Notes under the pieces: model-generated
What the model saw: only the letters and a program-made list of their open reading frames with translations
The model's database searches: none
What the model was told of the DNA's origin: nothing
Shown: one piece after another, positions 1 to 11,414 of the stretch
How the letters are laid out: each line of letters starts with the position of its first letter
Position numbering within the stretch: position 1 is the first letter of the stretch
Assembly (NCBI GenBank): GCA_001414485.1
Contig: LLEY01000156.1
Coordinates: forward strand, 80,485-144,484
DNA: 64,000 nucleotides
Direction: 5' to 3'
Origin: Calycina herbarum
Taxonomy: Eukaryota > Ascomycota > Leotiomycetes > Helotiales > Pezizellaceae
Made by a program: the position numbers and the translations under genes

Positions 1-837
1 CGTAGGATCCAAAAACTTCACCCCCTCACCACCCCCAACAAAATTCGTCTGCACACGCTCAGCTGTAATCTTCCTCACAGAACTGTCATGTAGCGTAACA
101 TAAGCATTCCCCTCCCCATCAATGCAAAAATCATCATAAGCATTCCCCATCCCAATCTCCCCTTCCAACCTAGCAACTACCTCGATATCTCCAATTTCCC
201 CCCCTTCACCATCAATTTCCACACGTGAAAAGGTGCCTTGAGCCGAATTTGAGAAATACAAATATTTCCCAAAAGTATGAAGACCATTCACACCAAGCGG
301 GACACTCTTTCCTCCCGGTCCTGTTCCTACCCCCAGTGTTGGATCCGAGAAAGCGATGTCGACGAGCCGAGTTTTGGTATTGATGCGTATGATACGACCT
401 CCGACGGAGTCACCGCTGAGTAAAATATGGGGAGCACCTGGCAGGCTGACCATGCCATTCATCATAACCGTATCTGAGACAGGAATCTGATCCAAGATTT
501 TTGCTGGTCCGGAGGAGGGGATGGAAACGACGTATAAAAACATGCTGTTGTTTTCAAAAAGGAAGATGGAGTGCTTTCCTCCGCTTATGGCGTACAAGTT
601 GGGTGCTACGGTAGCGATTCCTGTTAGACCTGTGCTTCCGGGTAATCCGATGACGATGGTTGGTGTTGGGGAGCTAGCTGTGGGGTCTAAAGTGAGGAGG
701 TTTCCAGAGGTGAGGGTTGTTAGGAGAAGGTCTCCCGTGGTCCGGAGGTGGATGTTTTCAATAAATGTGGCATCTGGAAAAGCATAGATTTGCTTTACAC
801 TCGATGCCTCGAGAGAATCTGGAGTTATGGCTGCCAT
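1..837 (-). CDS. Six-bladed beta-propeller protein (SMP-30/NHL-like), N-terminal part; runs off the left edge
   Basis: The minus strand is open from an ATG at 837 to the window edge, giving at least 279 codons without a stop; an in-frame TAG lies 61 bp upstream of the ATG with no other ATG between. The visible protein has repeated short hydrophobic strands (LYAISGG, HILLSGDSVGGRI, LYFSNSAQGTFSRV) and ends near NAYDDFCIDGEGNAYV, the D-D-F-x-x-D-x-x-G-N-x-Y-V signature of SMP-30/gluconolactonase-like propellers in fungi. No intron is needed in this part. No signal peptide is evident at the chosen start. Family members are calcium-dependent esterases/lactonases or orphan propellers; the substrate cannot be told from this fragment. 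The propeller class is fairly sure, the function is not. Confidence 0.75.
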   Translation of the reverse strand, partial: MAAITPDSLEASSVKQIYAFPDATFIENIHLRTTGDLLLTTLTSGNLLTLDPTASSPTPTIVIGLPGSTGLTGIATVAPNLYAISGGKHSIFLFENNSMFLYVVSIPSSGPAKILDQIPVSDTVMMNGMVSLPGAPHILLSGDSVGGRIIRINTKTRLVDIAFSDPTLGVGTGPGGKSVPLGVNGLHTFGKYLYFSNSAQGTFSRVEIDGEGGEIGDIEVVARLEGEIGMGNAYDDFCIDGEGNAYVTLHDSSVRKITAERVQTNFVGGGEGVKFLDPT

Positions 838-897
838 GGCTTTGGAGAGAGGATGAGGATGAGTTTGAATTGTTCCTTCGGTGCTGCATATCGCTTT

Positions 898-905
898 CTA
901 TATAG
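898..905 (-). promoter_or_regulatory. TATA-like box upstream of the beta-propeller gene
   Basis: The palindrome CTATATAG lies 61-68 bp upstream of the ATG at 837, a usual spacing for a fungal TATA element. Assigned by position only. Confidence 0.4.
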
Positions 906-1226
906 TCGATGGGAAGCAAAATTTAATTTTGCTGGCGCAGTAAGCATTTACGTAGGACAACACTTAGAACGCCCCTCCCTCTCGCTCGTCCAATCACGTC
1001 TCCCCCCTCGTTCGCGGATGCATGTTTTTCAAATAACCGGGGTTTATTAGTCGATAAAATATGCTTGGTCACATAAAGTGGGTTGTATCACGTGAAACAC
1101 ATTTTACAAGATACTCCTGATTCTCAGTAAATTTGCGAAAGGCGCCAAAATACACAGAGGATGTTACGATGAGATCCAAATTTCTCTTAAGGTTATTATC
1201 TTTGAATGTCTTATAAGATTTCCCCG
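906..1226. other. Intergenic, nothing recognised
   Basis: Ordinary composition and no reading frame with recognisable content. It probably holds the distal promoter of the leftward beta-propeller gene. Confidence 0.4.
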
Positions 1227-1234
1227 ATTCCAAA

Positions 1235-1340
1235 CAGTGTGAGAAATGATTAGATTAAATTAGATCAATGGCTATTAATCTAATCTAATCACGTTAATCA
1301 GATTAATAATCAGATTCATAATTAATCTTTGCTCACACTG
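1235..1340. mobile_element. hAT-type MITE, 106 bp, with exact 8-bp TSD
   Basis: The element starts CAGTGTGAGAAATGATTAG and its other end, read inverted, is CAGTGTGAGCAAAGATTAA, 16 of 19 matching. It is flanked by the identical octamer ATTCCAAA at 1227-1234 and 1341-1348. An 8-bp target duplication with CAGTG-type ends is the hallmark of hAT transposons. The inside is made of TTAATC/GATTAA repeats and codes for nothing. The ends resemble those of the large hAT element at 30009-33117 (CAGTGTGAGCAA and CAGTGAGAAATGAG), a possible source of transposase. Confidence 0.85.
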
Positions 1341-1348
1341 ATTCCAAA

Positions 1349-1859
1349 TTGCCACATCTCTCCAAAATTTGAAGACCCCTAATATCATTGGCATTGACTT
1401 CTACTTACAACTACCAACACCCCACTCTCACTTCTTGTGATACTATGTCCGTGGTCAAAGCCCAAACCCAACCTCGTTTAATTCTCCTCGCTTAGTCTTA
1501 GGAGATATTGACTTTAGCTCGCATAGATAAATTAAGAAATGCTAGGTGATTGAGCTTCATCTCACGTCGCGTCCATCGACAATTCAGCACCACGAGACAA
1601 CTAAAATGAGAGATACACGATTCAAACAAGAAGGCTATTCTATCTCGATCTTATGAAATGTGTTTCCTTTCAAGGCCTCTCTCGCTACAATGCCATCTAC
1701 GTATACCGCACCCAGGAATCGGAGGCGCCCCACAGAGCTCTGTCTTATTAAAAGTGTAAACTTGCCTCCTTTGGCGATCATAATGACGTGACGACGTCTC
1801 CAAGTTTCACAGCACTCGTAGCAATCCTTATACGACCTTTAGTTGTTACAAAGAATCTT
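1349..1859. other. Intergenic, nothing recognised
   Basis: Mixed composition, no supported gene. It passes rightwards into AT-rich decayed repeat DNA near 1860. Confidence 0.4.
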
Positions 1860-2216
1860 CGACATTTTAACATACTTTGTAGAGATAATAAGTATAAACT
1901 CTATCTATTTGGAAGAAAAAATCCTTAAGTTTAAATCAACCGACTTTACTAAGCCCTAACTAGAACTTTAATCTTAGAATGGATTCAGACTTTAGATTAT
2001 AAAGAATTAATATCTAAGTTTATTAAATCAGGAGAGTAATACTGAATTAATAAGGCTAACTCTCTATCTATTAATATATATTATAACCGAACTCTCTTAG
2101 CTGAAGTATAGACGATAGTGAAAGGAAATACTAAGTCTATTATATAATAAAATAAAACTGCTATTTCCACTTCTCTAGAATAGTATAAAAAGTAGAAATT
2201 AATGTTTTCTTTCTTT

Positions 2217-2321
2217 CTTTCTTATTCTAGAGTACTTCTAAGTAGATACTACTACTCTACTCTACTTAACCGATTTTAAGTACTACTATATTCTACTTAG
2301 AAGTACTCTAGAATAAGAAAG
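2217..2321. repeat. Perfect 30-bp inverted repeat
   Basis: Arm 2217-2246 (starting CTTTCTTATTCTAGAG) is the exact reverse complement of 2292-2321, with a 45-bp spacer of TACTC-type sequence. It sits inside the decayed repeat block just left of the solo LTR and may be a hairpin end of an old element. Confidence 0.7.
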
Positions 2322-2344
2322 AAGAGTTTAGTATATTAAATAAG

Positions 2345-2700
2345 TGTTACGGCGCTGGTCCGTAATCTGGAAGAATACACGGACAGCACGTGACAGCACG
2401 TGACCTCGGTAATCACCTCGGGATGTGTAGATCCATGACAAGAGCCATGACGAGAGCCATGGCGAGATCCCAGCTCCTTACAGCTATGACGAAAGCTATG
2501 GCGAGATCTCAGCTATACGTGCTTCTGGATCTTTGTAGCTCGCACGAGATTTCAGCTCCTTACAGCTTATACTTACTCAGCAACCACTTCCCTCTGGGTA
2601 TATAACCCGCGTTGCGTTCGTAGATAGAACTGTAGCTTTAAATTCTCGTATTTACACACACATACTCTTGTGCCTTTGCCTTCAGTTGTGGTTCGTGACA
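2345..2700. mobile_element. Solo LTR, 356 bp, with exact 5-bp TSD
   Basis: The segment begins TGTTACGGCGCTGG and ends GGTTCGTGACA, with TG...CA termini and near-inverted ends (TGTTACG / CGTGACA). It is flanked by the identical pentamer ATAAG at 2340-2344 and 2701-2705. There is no internal retrotransposon DNA, so recombination between the two LTRs of a full element is the likely origin. It carries a TATATAA box at 2599-2605 and two related internal direct repeats (AGCCATGACGAGAGCCATGG, then AGCTATGACGAAAGCTATGG). Its GC content is normal and CpA sites are intact, unlike the decayed DNA around it, so it arrived late or escaped RIP. Confidence 0.85.
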
Positions 2701-3145
2701 ATAAGTAGAGTAGAGTAGAATAGTAACTACTACTCTACTCTACTTAATACTACTCGAGTACTACTTAAGTAGTACTTAAGTAGTACGAACCGATTTAGAC
2801 CGACGCTTAGAAGAGTCGAGCCTAAAATCGATATATATTTATAGTACTAGAAGATCTTAGTAAGAGTTTTCTATAAATAGTTATTAGAATTTTCTAAGGT
2901 TATATCTCTTTAGAAGAGAATAGAGAGAAGACGCGAGAATTATCTAATTTTTATAACTTTTTAATACTAAAATTATATCTTCTTAGCTTATATTTATATA
3001 TTACTACTATTTATAGACTACTTATATAGTACTTAAGTAGTCAAGAGTAGCTACTCTCCTCTACTTATCGAACTTACTACTTATACTCTACTCTACTCTA
3101 CTTACGACTACTCGAGTAGTACTCGAGTAGTTGAGTAGTTTGTTA

Positions 3146-4611
3146 ATACGCTGGAAGGGTTTAGTAGACTTGGAGATTGAAATGCTAGCCTCGTATAACA
3201 CCTAACATTTCACATTGATCTAGTACTTCGTATGCACAAAACCACACAGTCTATTACATCACACCATTCTCAAGCACCGTACCTAGACTTTTCCAACTCA
3301 GCCTTTTATATAACAAGGAAAAGCAAGCTTCGTAAAATTCCCAACTATCACCATTACCCCAAATATACCCCCATACTCTAAAGCAGAACCGATCATTCTT
3401 TCAATTCAAGAATCCAAAATGAAATTAAGCAACCCACAAAGCCGCCAAGCACAACTCCTACGTGTTCGTGCATCTACATCAAAACAAAACGCGAAGAATT
3501 CCTCCATCTCCCCTTGCTTCTTTTCCAATATCAAAACATCAATCCTTGAGTTTATATACTATACACCCCTTCCCACCTAATACAACAAAACCATGAACAA
3601 CAAACCTTCAATCCCAGAACACAATCACAGAAACCCTCCTATCAATATCTCCTACACTTTCCACTCATCCCCGTACCCTCAACTAAAACACCGTCTGAAA
3701 TCCAACCACAAGCTTCGACAAAAAGAACCCCAAAAAGGCCAGAACATCACAACATCCAAATCCGTTAATCAAACCGTCCAACTCAACTACAACCCTACAA
3801 TTAAAAAAAAATCTCTCCCCCTTACCTAATTTCAAAACACAAATCAAACACCACCTCTGCAATAACAAAGAGAGCAACTCCATCTGCATAAAAATCCGTA
3901 CCAACTGCAAAGTCAAGATAAAACAATCAACAAGCATATCAACTCGAAAACAAAGAAAGACGTAAGCGAGACACATCAGGGGTAGGTAGCCAACTTAAGA
4001 AGGGACGGTCACGCCATTCAAATTATTTTGGGTTTCGACGAAAAAAATGATCAAGGTACCAAATCATAAGAACTACTCTACAAATCCGATTCGGAACCAT
4101 AGAGACTTATCAACATCCAAGTCATTACGACGTGAGAAAACGAAATGGTGAAAAAAACCAGAGCTGTCACGTGACACACCCCTTTTACATTTCCATCTAA
4201 AACAGAAAAAAAAGGGTGGAGAAAAGGGGAAATTTGACTCTCCCTTCGCGGGGGTCCATTGTATTGAATTATTCTAGAAAAAGAAGAAAACCTTTGCAAT
4301 GCTTTTGTGTATCAATCCTCAATCCTCCATCACAAAAAAGGCGACCTATGCCTCGTATGCACATGCTAAATTATCAACCCCAGTATTTACACGATGGCAA
4401 ATATCTTCTCTTGCGCTCCACCTTGGAGCCTGTATCATCCATTTCAAAGAATTCGAGGGTGGGATGGGAAGAAAAATGCTGGAATGCTGTCTAAATGTTG
4501 GAGTTGAATGTTGAATAATGCCGACCCGACCGGAAAACGCCGAGGAAGAAGAAAAAAATAATGATCATCCCACCCCTCCCAATATTAAAGCCTTATAAGG
4601 CGTTGGAAACC
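3146..4611. other. Intergenic, no supported gene
   Basis: From about 3320 to 3980 the plus strand is rich in A and C with CAA/ACA runs, like an untranslated leader or trailer. Short open frames there (around 3593-3829 on plus and 3683-3976 on minus) have low-complexity content and no recognisable domain. The stretch 4490-4611 is the 3' flank of the APRT gene. Confidence 0.4.
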
Positions 4612-5353
4612 TTATTTAAAGTCCTCCCTAAGTAACGTATAAACAGGAGCATTAAGCTTCTCTCTCCCCTTGAGAAAGTCGATTTCGAGAATAAAGAGAT
4701 AGCCGACGAGGTTTCCTCCGAGTTGCTCGACGAGTTGTCCGGCGGCGGCGGCAGATCCTCCTATCAAAGAATGTTAGAAAGAGATGCAAGGAATATTTTT
4801 GAGGGATGAAGGTGGACTTACCAGTAGCAATAATATCATCCACGATCAAAACCGTCTGCCCCTTTGCAACAGCATCCTTCTGAATCTCAAACCCATCCGC
4901 GCCATACTCCTTATCAAACTTCGCCGTCTCCGTTGGCCCCGGCAACTTTCCCCGCTTTCTGACAGGTGCGAATCCAGCACCCAACCGCAAGGCTAGACTG
5001 GGACCGAAGAGGAATCCCCTGGCGTCTAGACCTACGATGATATCGGGCTTGACTCCATTGTTGATGGCGAGCACTTGAAGCTCGAGAGCGCGGATGAGGT
5101 TCGTGTGTTGTGCGTGCGAGGAGAAGAGGGGGAGGATGTCGATGAAGTCGATGCCGGGGATGGGGAAGTCGGGAAACTGTCGAAGGGCGGCACGTAGGCT
5201 TATCTGTTGACTGGCGAGTTCGGAGGCACCGGTGGTAGAGGAGGTGGACTGGGGCTCGCGTCTCGAGGCATCTTCTTGTGTGGTGGAGGAGGAGGAGGAG
5301 GTGGTGGTGTTGTTGGCAGTCGTTGCGGGTGGAGCTTGGGTGGTTTCGGTCAT
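4612..5353 (-). CDS. Adenine phosphoribosyltransferase
   Basis: Transfers phosphoribose from PRPP to adenine to make AMP in cytosolic purine salvage. Two exons: 5353-4822 and 4760-4612. The 61-bp intron 4761-4821 (GTAAGT...TAG) restores the frame and completes the PRPP-binding loop [17 protein letters not shown] at its middle. Other family marks are [36 protein letters not shown] and the C-terminal FLKGREKL. The product is about 226 residues, longer than bacterial APRT because of an N-terminal S/T-rich extension of about 50 residues; translation could start further in, but this ATG follows a pyrimidine-rich leader typical of fungal genes. The gene looks intact. The orthologue in yeast is APT1. 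Confidence 0.95.
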
Positions 5354-8300
5354 CGTGAAGAGAAAGAAGGAGGGAGGAGGCGAGAGGCAGGAGAGTGACG
5401 GTGGTGAGAGGTTTGTGGTCAGATATGCAAATTGATAAAAAAACTTCTGGGATGGGAAACGCGGCGGTGGTTCTGTGGGTTGGGGCTGTCTCGATTACGG
5501 GCCTAGATGAGCCAACGAGGGGTCAAGTCAAGGATGCGGACGGGAGACCTTGGAGGGGCAGTTGGCAGGGGTGGAGAACAGCAGGAGAGATGCACTGAGA
5601 CTGAGAGATGCACCGTAGGTATCGACTTGCAAATTGCCCTGGACAAGCGCACCAAGTGGAGGACTTTGCGCGAGCTAAGCCTATGATTTTATTAAGAAGT
5701 CTTGCTTGAGTCGTCTTGGGGATGCTTAGGTGCAAAACCGATGCATCGAGTTGCAGATGCACGCAAAGCTGAAGCAATAAATGCTGGACCACAGTTGGAG
5801 TCTTGATGCTTTGAAGTGGTGGGGAAGGAGGAGCGATGTCAAGAGCGAGAGGCCAGTCGGAAGACTCGCATCAGACTGCGCCTGCACAGGGCTGCAATGT
5901 GCTGCAGTAGAGGTGCAATTATGCAATTACTGTAGAGAGCTTGCTCCCTGTTCAGAGGCGATGGCTGGCTCTCGAGCTTTGTTCGATGGTTTGGGAGGTG
6001 TTGTGTCTTGAGCAAGATACTAAGTACCCTATGAATACGGAGCTTGGATGAAGGAGTGAGTGGTGTGGGGAGTGTCAGCAGCAGTGTGAGGGTTGTACGG
6101 CTTGAGCTTGATGCTTGGATATGCTTGGATGGGTTTTGGAGGGGAAAATAAATAGAGGGGCAATAAATAAGCGATCGATGCGGCATCGGTCTCCCGTTGC
6201 GGGCAACGATGTGATTCAATTTAGACGTTGCTATTTAAGGAGTGATTGTGATTGTGATTGTTTAGACCCTCTGAGGTTACATTAACCTTCCAGGTGCTGA
6301 ACATTACCTCCGGAGGCTGATCAAAAGAGGCTCTACTTCTATCATTTTGAATTATTCACAGACAGGGAAGGTAAGGCAGTTGTCTGGGCGGAGTCATGAC
6401 TTGCTTGATCTCGACAGGAAGGAACCTTGAAGGCTTCCCTAACTCTTCCATCTACCTAGCAACCTGAGCTAGAAGTTTGACTAGCAAGGAAAGTCGGCCA
6501 AATATTATTAGACAACGCATCGCTCAATTGCTGGTTGCTGCTTCGCCTGCTTCAAGACGGATATCACCCACAAAATGTACATCCGCATCCAAATCCACTC
6601 TCACCGGTCTGAAGGCGACATCTCGAGCATCATGTATCAGGTCTCAACACTCATGATTTGTCTCTTCGTTGGCCGATGTCGATGACACAATCACACAGTG
6701 TTTCACCCATCAGGCCATCCCCACCCTTCAGCATATCTCCTTCCTGCAACCGCCTCTTCCGTCTTCGAGAATAATATGATCAAATTATTCATAGAGCGAC
6801 TCAAATAGCCAAAAACGGCTAAGCCGATAATGCTAGCAAAACTAACCAATTGCCGCCCTCAGTCAATAGATTGCCCAGCTTCTATATCGACACCAACCAG
6901 GCAACACCAAAAATTCGTAACCCATATTATAATTGTAGGGAAGGGGTCGGGGTACGCGAGCATCAAGACTCATCCTGTATTTTTTTCACATGTTCCCTTC
7001 CCCCCATCCAGTTGTTGGCCTGCCTCATGGGGACGATAAGATACCGCTGGCCCGACATCTCACGCCGTCAAATACCAATGACACGAGCTCTAGCCGACGC
7101 CAGAATCCTCTCCACGTGGCAGCAAATGCTTTGGATATGGTAGACGACGAGATCTTGAAGCCCAAAGTAGGACGGGATGAATTTTGTACGATACATCCAT
7201 CACCTGCAAAACGGCTCTTCGATGATCACCGATCTTTGTACGACAACCACGACCGAACTTTACTTGAGCCCGGATTCCGGAAGCTTCCCCTGGGCTGCTC
7301 TGCAACTTCTGGCGATGGTGGGGTGCACGACATGGCTGCATCCTTTACTCCTCGAGTTGCTTGACTGCTATCGATAAGCAGATGAGGGGGAGCAAAAGAG
7401 GAGGGGAGGGCAGCTTAAAGCGTACAGCAGCTTCCGTCCCGCTGTACCTTCCTACCCAAAAACCTTCTCGATGCTGACCGCTGCTTCGATGCAGAGCGCA
7501 TAGTACCGGCAAAGAACGGCGGGGTAACGACTCAACAACTCAAGAGGTTGGGTCGAATCACCAACATCTCTCTCGATCCATAGCGAGTTATCACTTCGTC
7601 ACGTGCTACTACCGGACTGAATCCGGACAATATACCCACCAACCTGGACTAGGCTTACGGCGATTTTCGAGATAGATGCCCGACCGATGAGATGATTTCT
7701 TGTGGCCTAAAGCCATCCTCGTACATGATATGCAGGAAAGTGTGGAGTTGTGAAACGTAGCCTCTAACTGTGTGACATGTCGGCAGTGGGGTATTGAGGA
7801 TTTGGAGTGCAGGTACGTCTTCCATTGTTGGACAACTTCTAACTTGACAGCTCAAGATTTGTCTGCCCGTTGAATGGGTCAACGACACCGAACTTGGGAA
7901 TTTCTATGTTCGGCATCAAATCCCGGGTTTCTCCCAACTCCCAAGTTCGTTCCTCCCTCTCCTTGTTTCCATTGGCAACGAACCCATTTCAACAATCGAA
8001 TCAACATAACCCGGACCGGGAACATGCCTCCTCGCCATCGACTCTTCTAGATCCCTCATGGTCTGTTCGGCAGTCCGGGTTCCGGAACCAGTCAAATAAA
8101 TTTAAACTTGTTGGGATCCCGGGCCCTTGCGTTCACCTTTACCAGTTCTCGGGCCCGTATTTTTACAAGTGGGAAGCCGAGTCAAGACCACCCTTCCGAG
8201 AATGGCGGTCAAAATGCAAGACAGAAGATCGAGTGGGACGAGTCATGTTGTGTGCTTCGGTTTTGATATTTGCGGGGAGGTTTATTTTTATACTTGCTAT

Positions 8301-9249
8301 TTTGATTTTATGGGTTTCCTGTGGAGATGGTTGGTATTGGCTTGGTCTGTGTTGAAGCTTGATTTGCGTCTGTGTGTTTGTATGGGGAATGCTCTAGTTC
8401 AAGGGATGTTGTTTACTTTTTGTGGTCAATGGTGTTCGTACCAATCGTCATTCACCGTCTTATGCTTTCTCTCTTACTTTTAACGACAAAAGTAGCTTGT
8501 TGGAAGTAGACCTACTAAATAAACTATATGAAATCCATCCTTGAATTCACCATTCGTTTCTTATATTTATTAGATAATTCATTTCATATAGTATAATTAG
8601 TATAACTTTATAAAACGTTTCGTAAAATTCATATAAAATAGTTTAGCCCGGATTAATAATTATCCGAGGCACGTGCGAGGCACGTACAAGACTAAACCAG
8701 TAGTTCTTATTTACTCCCTAAAACCTATCCAAACTATCACGTAGCCTAAAATATATGAAATATATAAAAAGTCATGAAATTTATATATATTTCGGTTTTA
8801 ATTCAAATAGTTTACGAAAATAAATCGAGCCTTGAATTCAATTCAAATACTCCTTATTTCGTGAATTTTCAGTTTCAAGTTCTTTTAGGAGCCCTAGTTA
8901 GAAGCAGGCGGAATGTTCTTGGGGTATTTTGTAGCTACAAAAGTGGGCAAATTCAAGCTTAACTCGCAACTCACTGTATGAGTTAGTTGCATGTCTCATA
9001 ATTATATTCACTTGTTATCATCTTATCGTTAAAAGTTTCATCTCATCTTCCTTCTTTTCATTTTATCATTCCCAAAAACGTCAACGTAAAGGAGATCAAT
9101 TGAGGATGAAAAAATAAGATTCTCCTCTATCTTCCGTTCGTTCTCGTGGAATACAATCTTCAAAGTAGCTTCAGGGCCATGCCCTGGAAAGCCCAGATTT
9201 TCTAGTACTCTTGAAATACCCCTAGTCGTAAGCTTAATTTATTGATCTT
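5354..9249. other. Long stretch without a gene I can support
   Basis: Several open frames of 60-160 codons occur (5839-6219 minus, 6990-7364 plus, 7870-8355 plus), but they overlap one another on both strands, have skewed composition and contain no domain I recognise. The part next to 5354 is the CT-rich leader and promoter of APRT. A TGATTG microsatellite lies near 6240-6262. From 8480 to 8960 the DNA is AT-rich, with an 11-bp inverted repeat CTATATGAAAT (8524-8534 and 8581-8591), perhaps a decayed element. An unannotated noncoding RNA or a highly divergent gene cannot be excluded. Confidence 0.35.
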
Positions 9250-9590
9250 TTACTCCCCCGCACGCTTCAACCACTCGATCGAAAACTCCATTCTTTCGTT
9301 TTTCGAATGTTCTAAAACAGACGTCGGATTGTTCTGGGTGTGCTTCTCATAGTCCTAAATCATCTTGATAGCCATGTCACGAACCAAACTGGGGTGATCA
9401 AAGCGGAGGCAGATGTTGTCGACGGTGGAATTGACATATATGCTATTCGGGGAATCTTCTTTGAAGTAAAGAGTTTGGTGTAAGTACAGAGAGCAACGTG
9501 ACGTGATTCGCTGTTTGCGTGGAGAAGACCAGGTATGGGGACTGAAGAGACGGGTGCTGGCGGACGTGGTCCTTTCTTGCGAGGGGTCAA
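9250..9590 (-). pseudogene. Relic of a 2EXR-domain gene (C-terminal half)
   Basis: On the minus strand from 9590 the frame reads PIPGLLHANSESRHVALCTYTKLF, the second E-x-R motif (E-S-R) of the fungal 2EXR domain. Near 9435-9450 the meaning moves to another frame (STVDNICLRFDHPSLVRDMAIKMI), showing an indel. That frame then meets an in-frame TAG, continues as DYEKHTQNNPTSVLEHSKNE and ends at a TAA at 9250-9252. The first motif (L-P-x-E-x-R-x-x-I-W) and the N-terminal exons are missing upstream. The content resembles the intact gene at 10088-10974 more than the longer relatives further right. Confidence 0.75.
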
Positions 9591-10087
9591 GAGCTACTGT
9601 GATTTGTAAGTCGCGGCTGTGAGAGGTGGCGAGTTTCCATATTTACAGTCGGATTTTAGCAAGCTAGCGGAAAAAAGTGGAAGGTTTGCGGCATTATGTA
9701 TGTAGTTTCTTGGGAGGAAGATTGAGGTTTGCTTGAGTGTTGTATGGCCTATTGTTATGTATTTGGTAGCTACGGAGGCTGTTGTCCGCAACTTTAATTG
9801 GATTCAAGTACCCTATCACCCAGATATAAATACTATTGTGTTCACTTTTGGCTGGAAGGCCTATTGCTAGGGTCTAGATTGATGAAAGCACGGGCTTCTT
9901 TTAAAGTCAAATTCACTGCAATCTCGATTATGATTCCTTCTAAAATGTCATGTTCTTATCCTCTCAAGTTTTTTGCCACACTTTAACCTATCTACCTTCC
10001 TCAAATTTCCTTCATCGGCAAATAATCTTGCTAGCCTACATCTGCAGTAGGATTCTCCAAATCACTACTACTGATGAATCCAACAAA

Positions 10088-10974
10088 ATGGCAACTACCT
10101 TTGAGCCATTTCCTCGTCTAGAGCTTAAGGTAAGTGCATCTCAAAGATTACTAGAGCATTCTTTCCATTTCTTATTGTTTCAACTCGCCAGAAGCACCCT
10201 TTACATAGCCTGATGACTATGGAACAATTCCCAAGTACTTCACAAACAAGTGGACTAACACCTCGATCTTTGGAACAGCTGCGCAAAAAGATCTGGAACC
10301 ATGTCGCAAATCAAGGTCGTGCCGTCCTCTTTACCTTGGTTGAAGGAAGAGATCCGATATTAACCTGGCAAACCGGGCAGGGTCATGGAACAGTCAGCGA
10401 AGGTCGCACACACTTCAAAGCCCACAATCCAGTCCCTTCTATTCTACATACCAACAAAGAGGCACGCAAAATCGGACTTCGACACTACAATAAATGCTTT
10501 GAACATCACCAAGGTCGTTACTCCGCATACGTCAGTCTCAACGATACCTTAATGGTTCCCCTCCCTGATATCATGAACGAGTTCTACGAGGAGATTTACA
10601 GTCAGGACATTAGCTCGCTTGGTGGATCGAAACGTGGACCGTTGATTTATGGAACTTATGGTTGGAGAGAAATGGCTATTGCAACTACTGTATCGATTAC
10701 AGGATGGCAGGGCACACACTTGGTTCTCTTGTGCAAGATTCGTGATCGTGGCATACAGAGCAAGAAGAATAAGGACTGTCAGTTAAGTTGGGCTGAGAGA
10801 GTTGAATTGCGAAAAACTATCGATGAGGTCAATAAGAGTCAAGGAGGAGGTGACTTTATTTATCTATCAGGGATATGGCGTGTATTGGGAAGATGGGAAC
10901 AGGTTTGGGGAGGCTTGTTGGACCTTTTTCACCACAAGAATGAGGAAATTCAGCCAATTTTGCAAGGCATGTAG
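10088..10974 (+). CDS. 2EXR domain-containing protein, short subtype
   Basis: Two exons, 10088-10129 and 10279-10974, with a 149-bp intron (GTAAGT, branch CTAAC at 10256-10260, acceptor CAG). The product is about 245 residues. The splice joins FEPFPRLELK to LRKKIWNHVANQGR, rebuilding the first 2EXR motif (F-P-x-L...L-R-x-K-I-W). The second motif is VPSILHTNKEARKIGLRHY with E-A-R. A long C-terminal part follows with GIWRVLGRWEQVWGG. An ATG at 10213 would be open too but lies inside the intron and would lose the first motif. 2EXR proteins are fungal-specific, often in large paralogous sets, with no known biochemical role. No defects are seen. Confidence 0.75.
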
Positions 10975-11414
10975 AGATCATAGGGGAGTCAACTGTATTG
11001 TTTTAAACTTTGTGGCTGGGGAATTTCTATTAATAGGTAGCACTTAATACGTCATGTCGCAAACAATGAGAAATTATTCTGCCTAATGAATCCAACTTAA
11101 AGTGGTAATAGGTTCTTCAAGCATTTTAAAAGACTAGGAAAACTTCATTTATTTCAGTGAAATTAGAGTTGATTAGCTAGCTGCCAAGCAGTGTCAGCTT
11201 CACTTTCCCCGTTCATACCCCACTTAAAGTGCGGAGAGTTAGTAGGGCTAAAGTTTGCACAGACCAATCGTGGTCAATGCGCCTCATAAGATTGCCTCGG
11301 AAATGACTCACCTGTAGGAAGGCTTCTTGAACAACAGACAGCCTTAGGCAACATCTCAGGTTTATCTTCATCGGTTTCACGTAACACTATTGGTGCATAA
11401 ACTAGCTAGCAATC

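Larger units (their letters stand above)
1860..3145. repeat. AT-rich, RIP-decayed repeat block rich in TACTC/GAGTA motifs
   Basis: Very AT-rich on both sides of a solo LTR, with many short palindromes built from TACTC, GAGTAG and CTTAAG, for example a perfect 18-bp palindrome GTACTACTTAAGTAGTAC near 2758-2775. A perfect 16-bp inverted repeat TAAGTAGAGTAGAGTA occupies 2702-2717 and 2731-2746. The same GAGTAGAGTAG motif builds the ends of the hAT element at 30009-33117, so this is probably a decayed relative of it. No coding frame survives. Confidence 0.6.

Noticed and set aside
2390..2605. Small gene with MTRAMTRAMARS repeats
   Set aside because: It lies wholly inside the solo LTR and reflects its internal direct repeats.
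3593..3976. Coding genes on both strands
   Set aside because: The overlapping plus and minus frames arise from A/C-rich composition and have no domain, splice support or start context.
5839..6219. 126-codon minus-strand gene
   Set aside because: Ser/Leu/Pro-rich content from base composition; overlaps other frames and has no recognisable feature.
9594..9791. N-terminal part of the 2EXR relic at 9250-9590
   Set aside because: The frame contains no first E-x-R motif and no family exon; it does not extend the relic.
10213..10278. ATG at 10213 as the start of the short 2EXR gene
   Set aside because: It falls in the intron; using it loses the first 2EXR motif, which the spliced model rebuilds.
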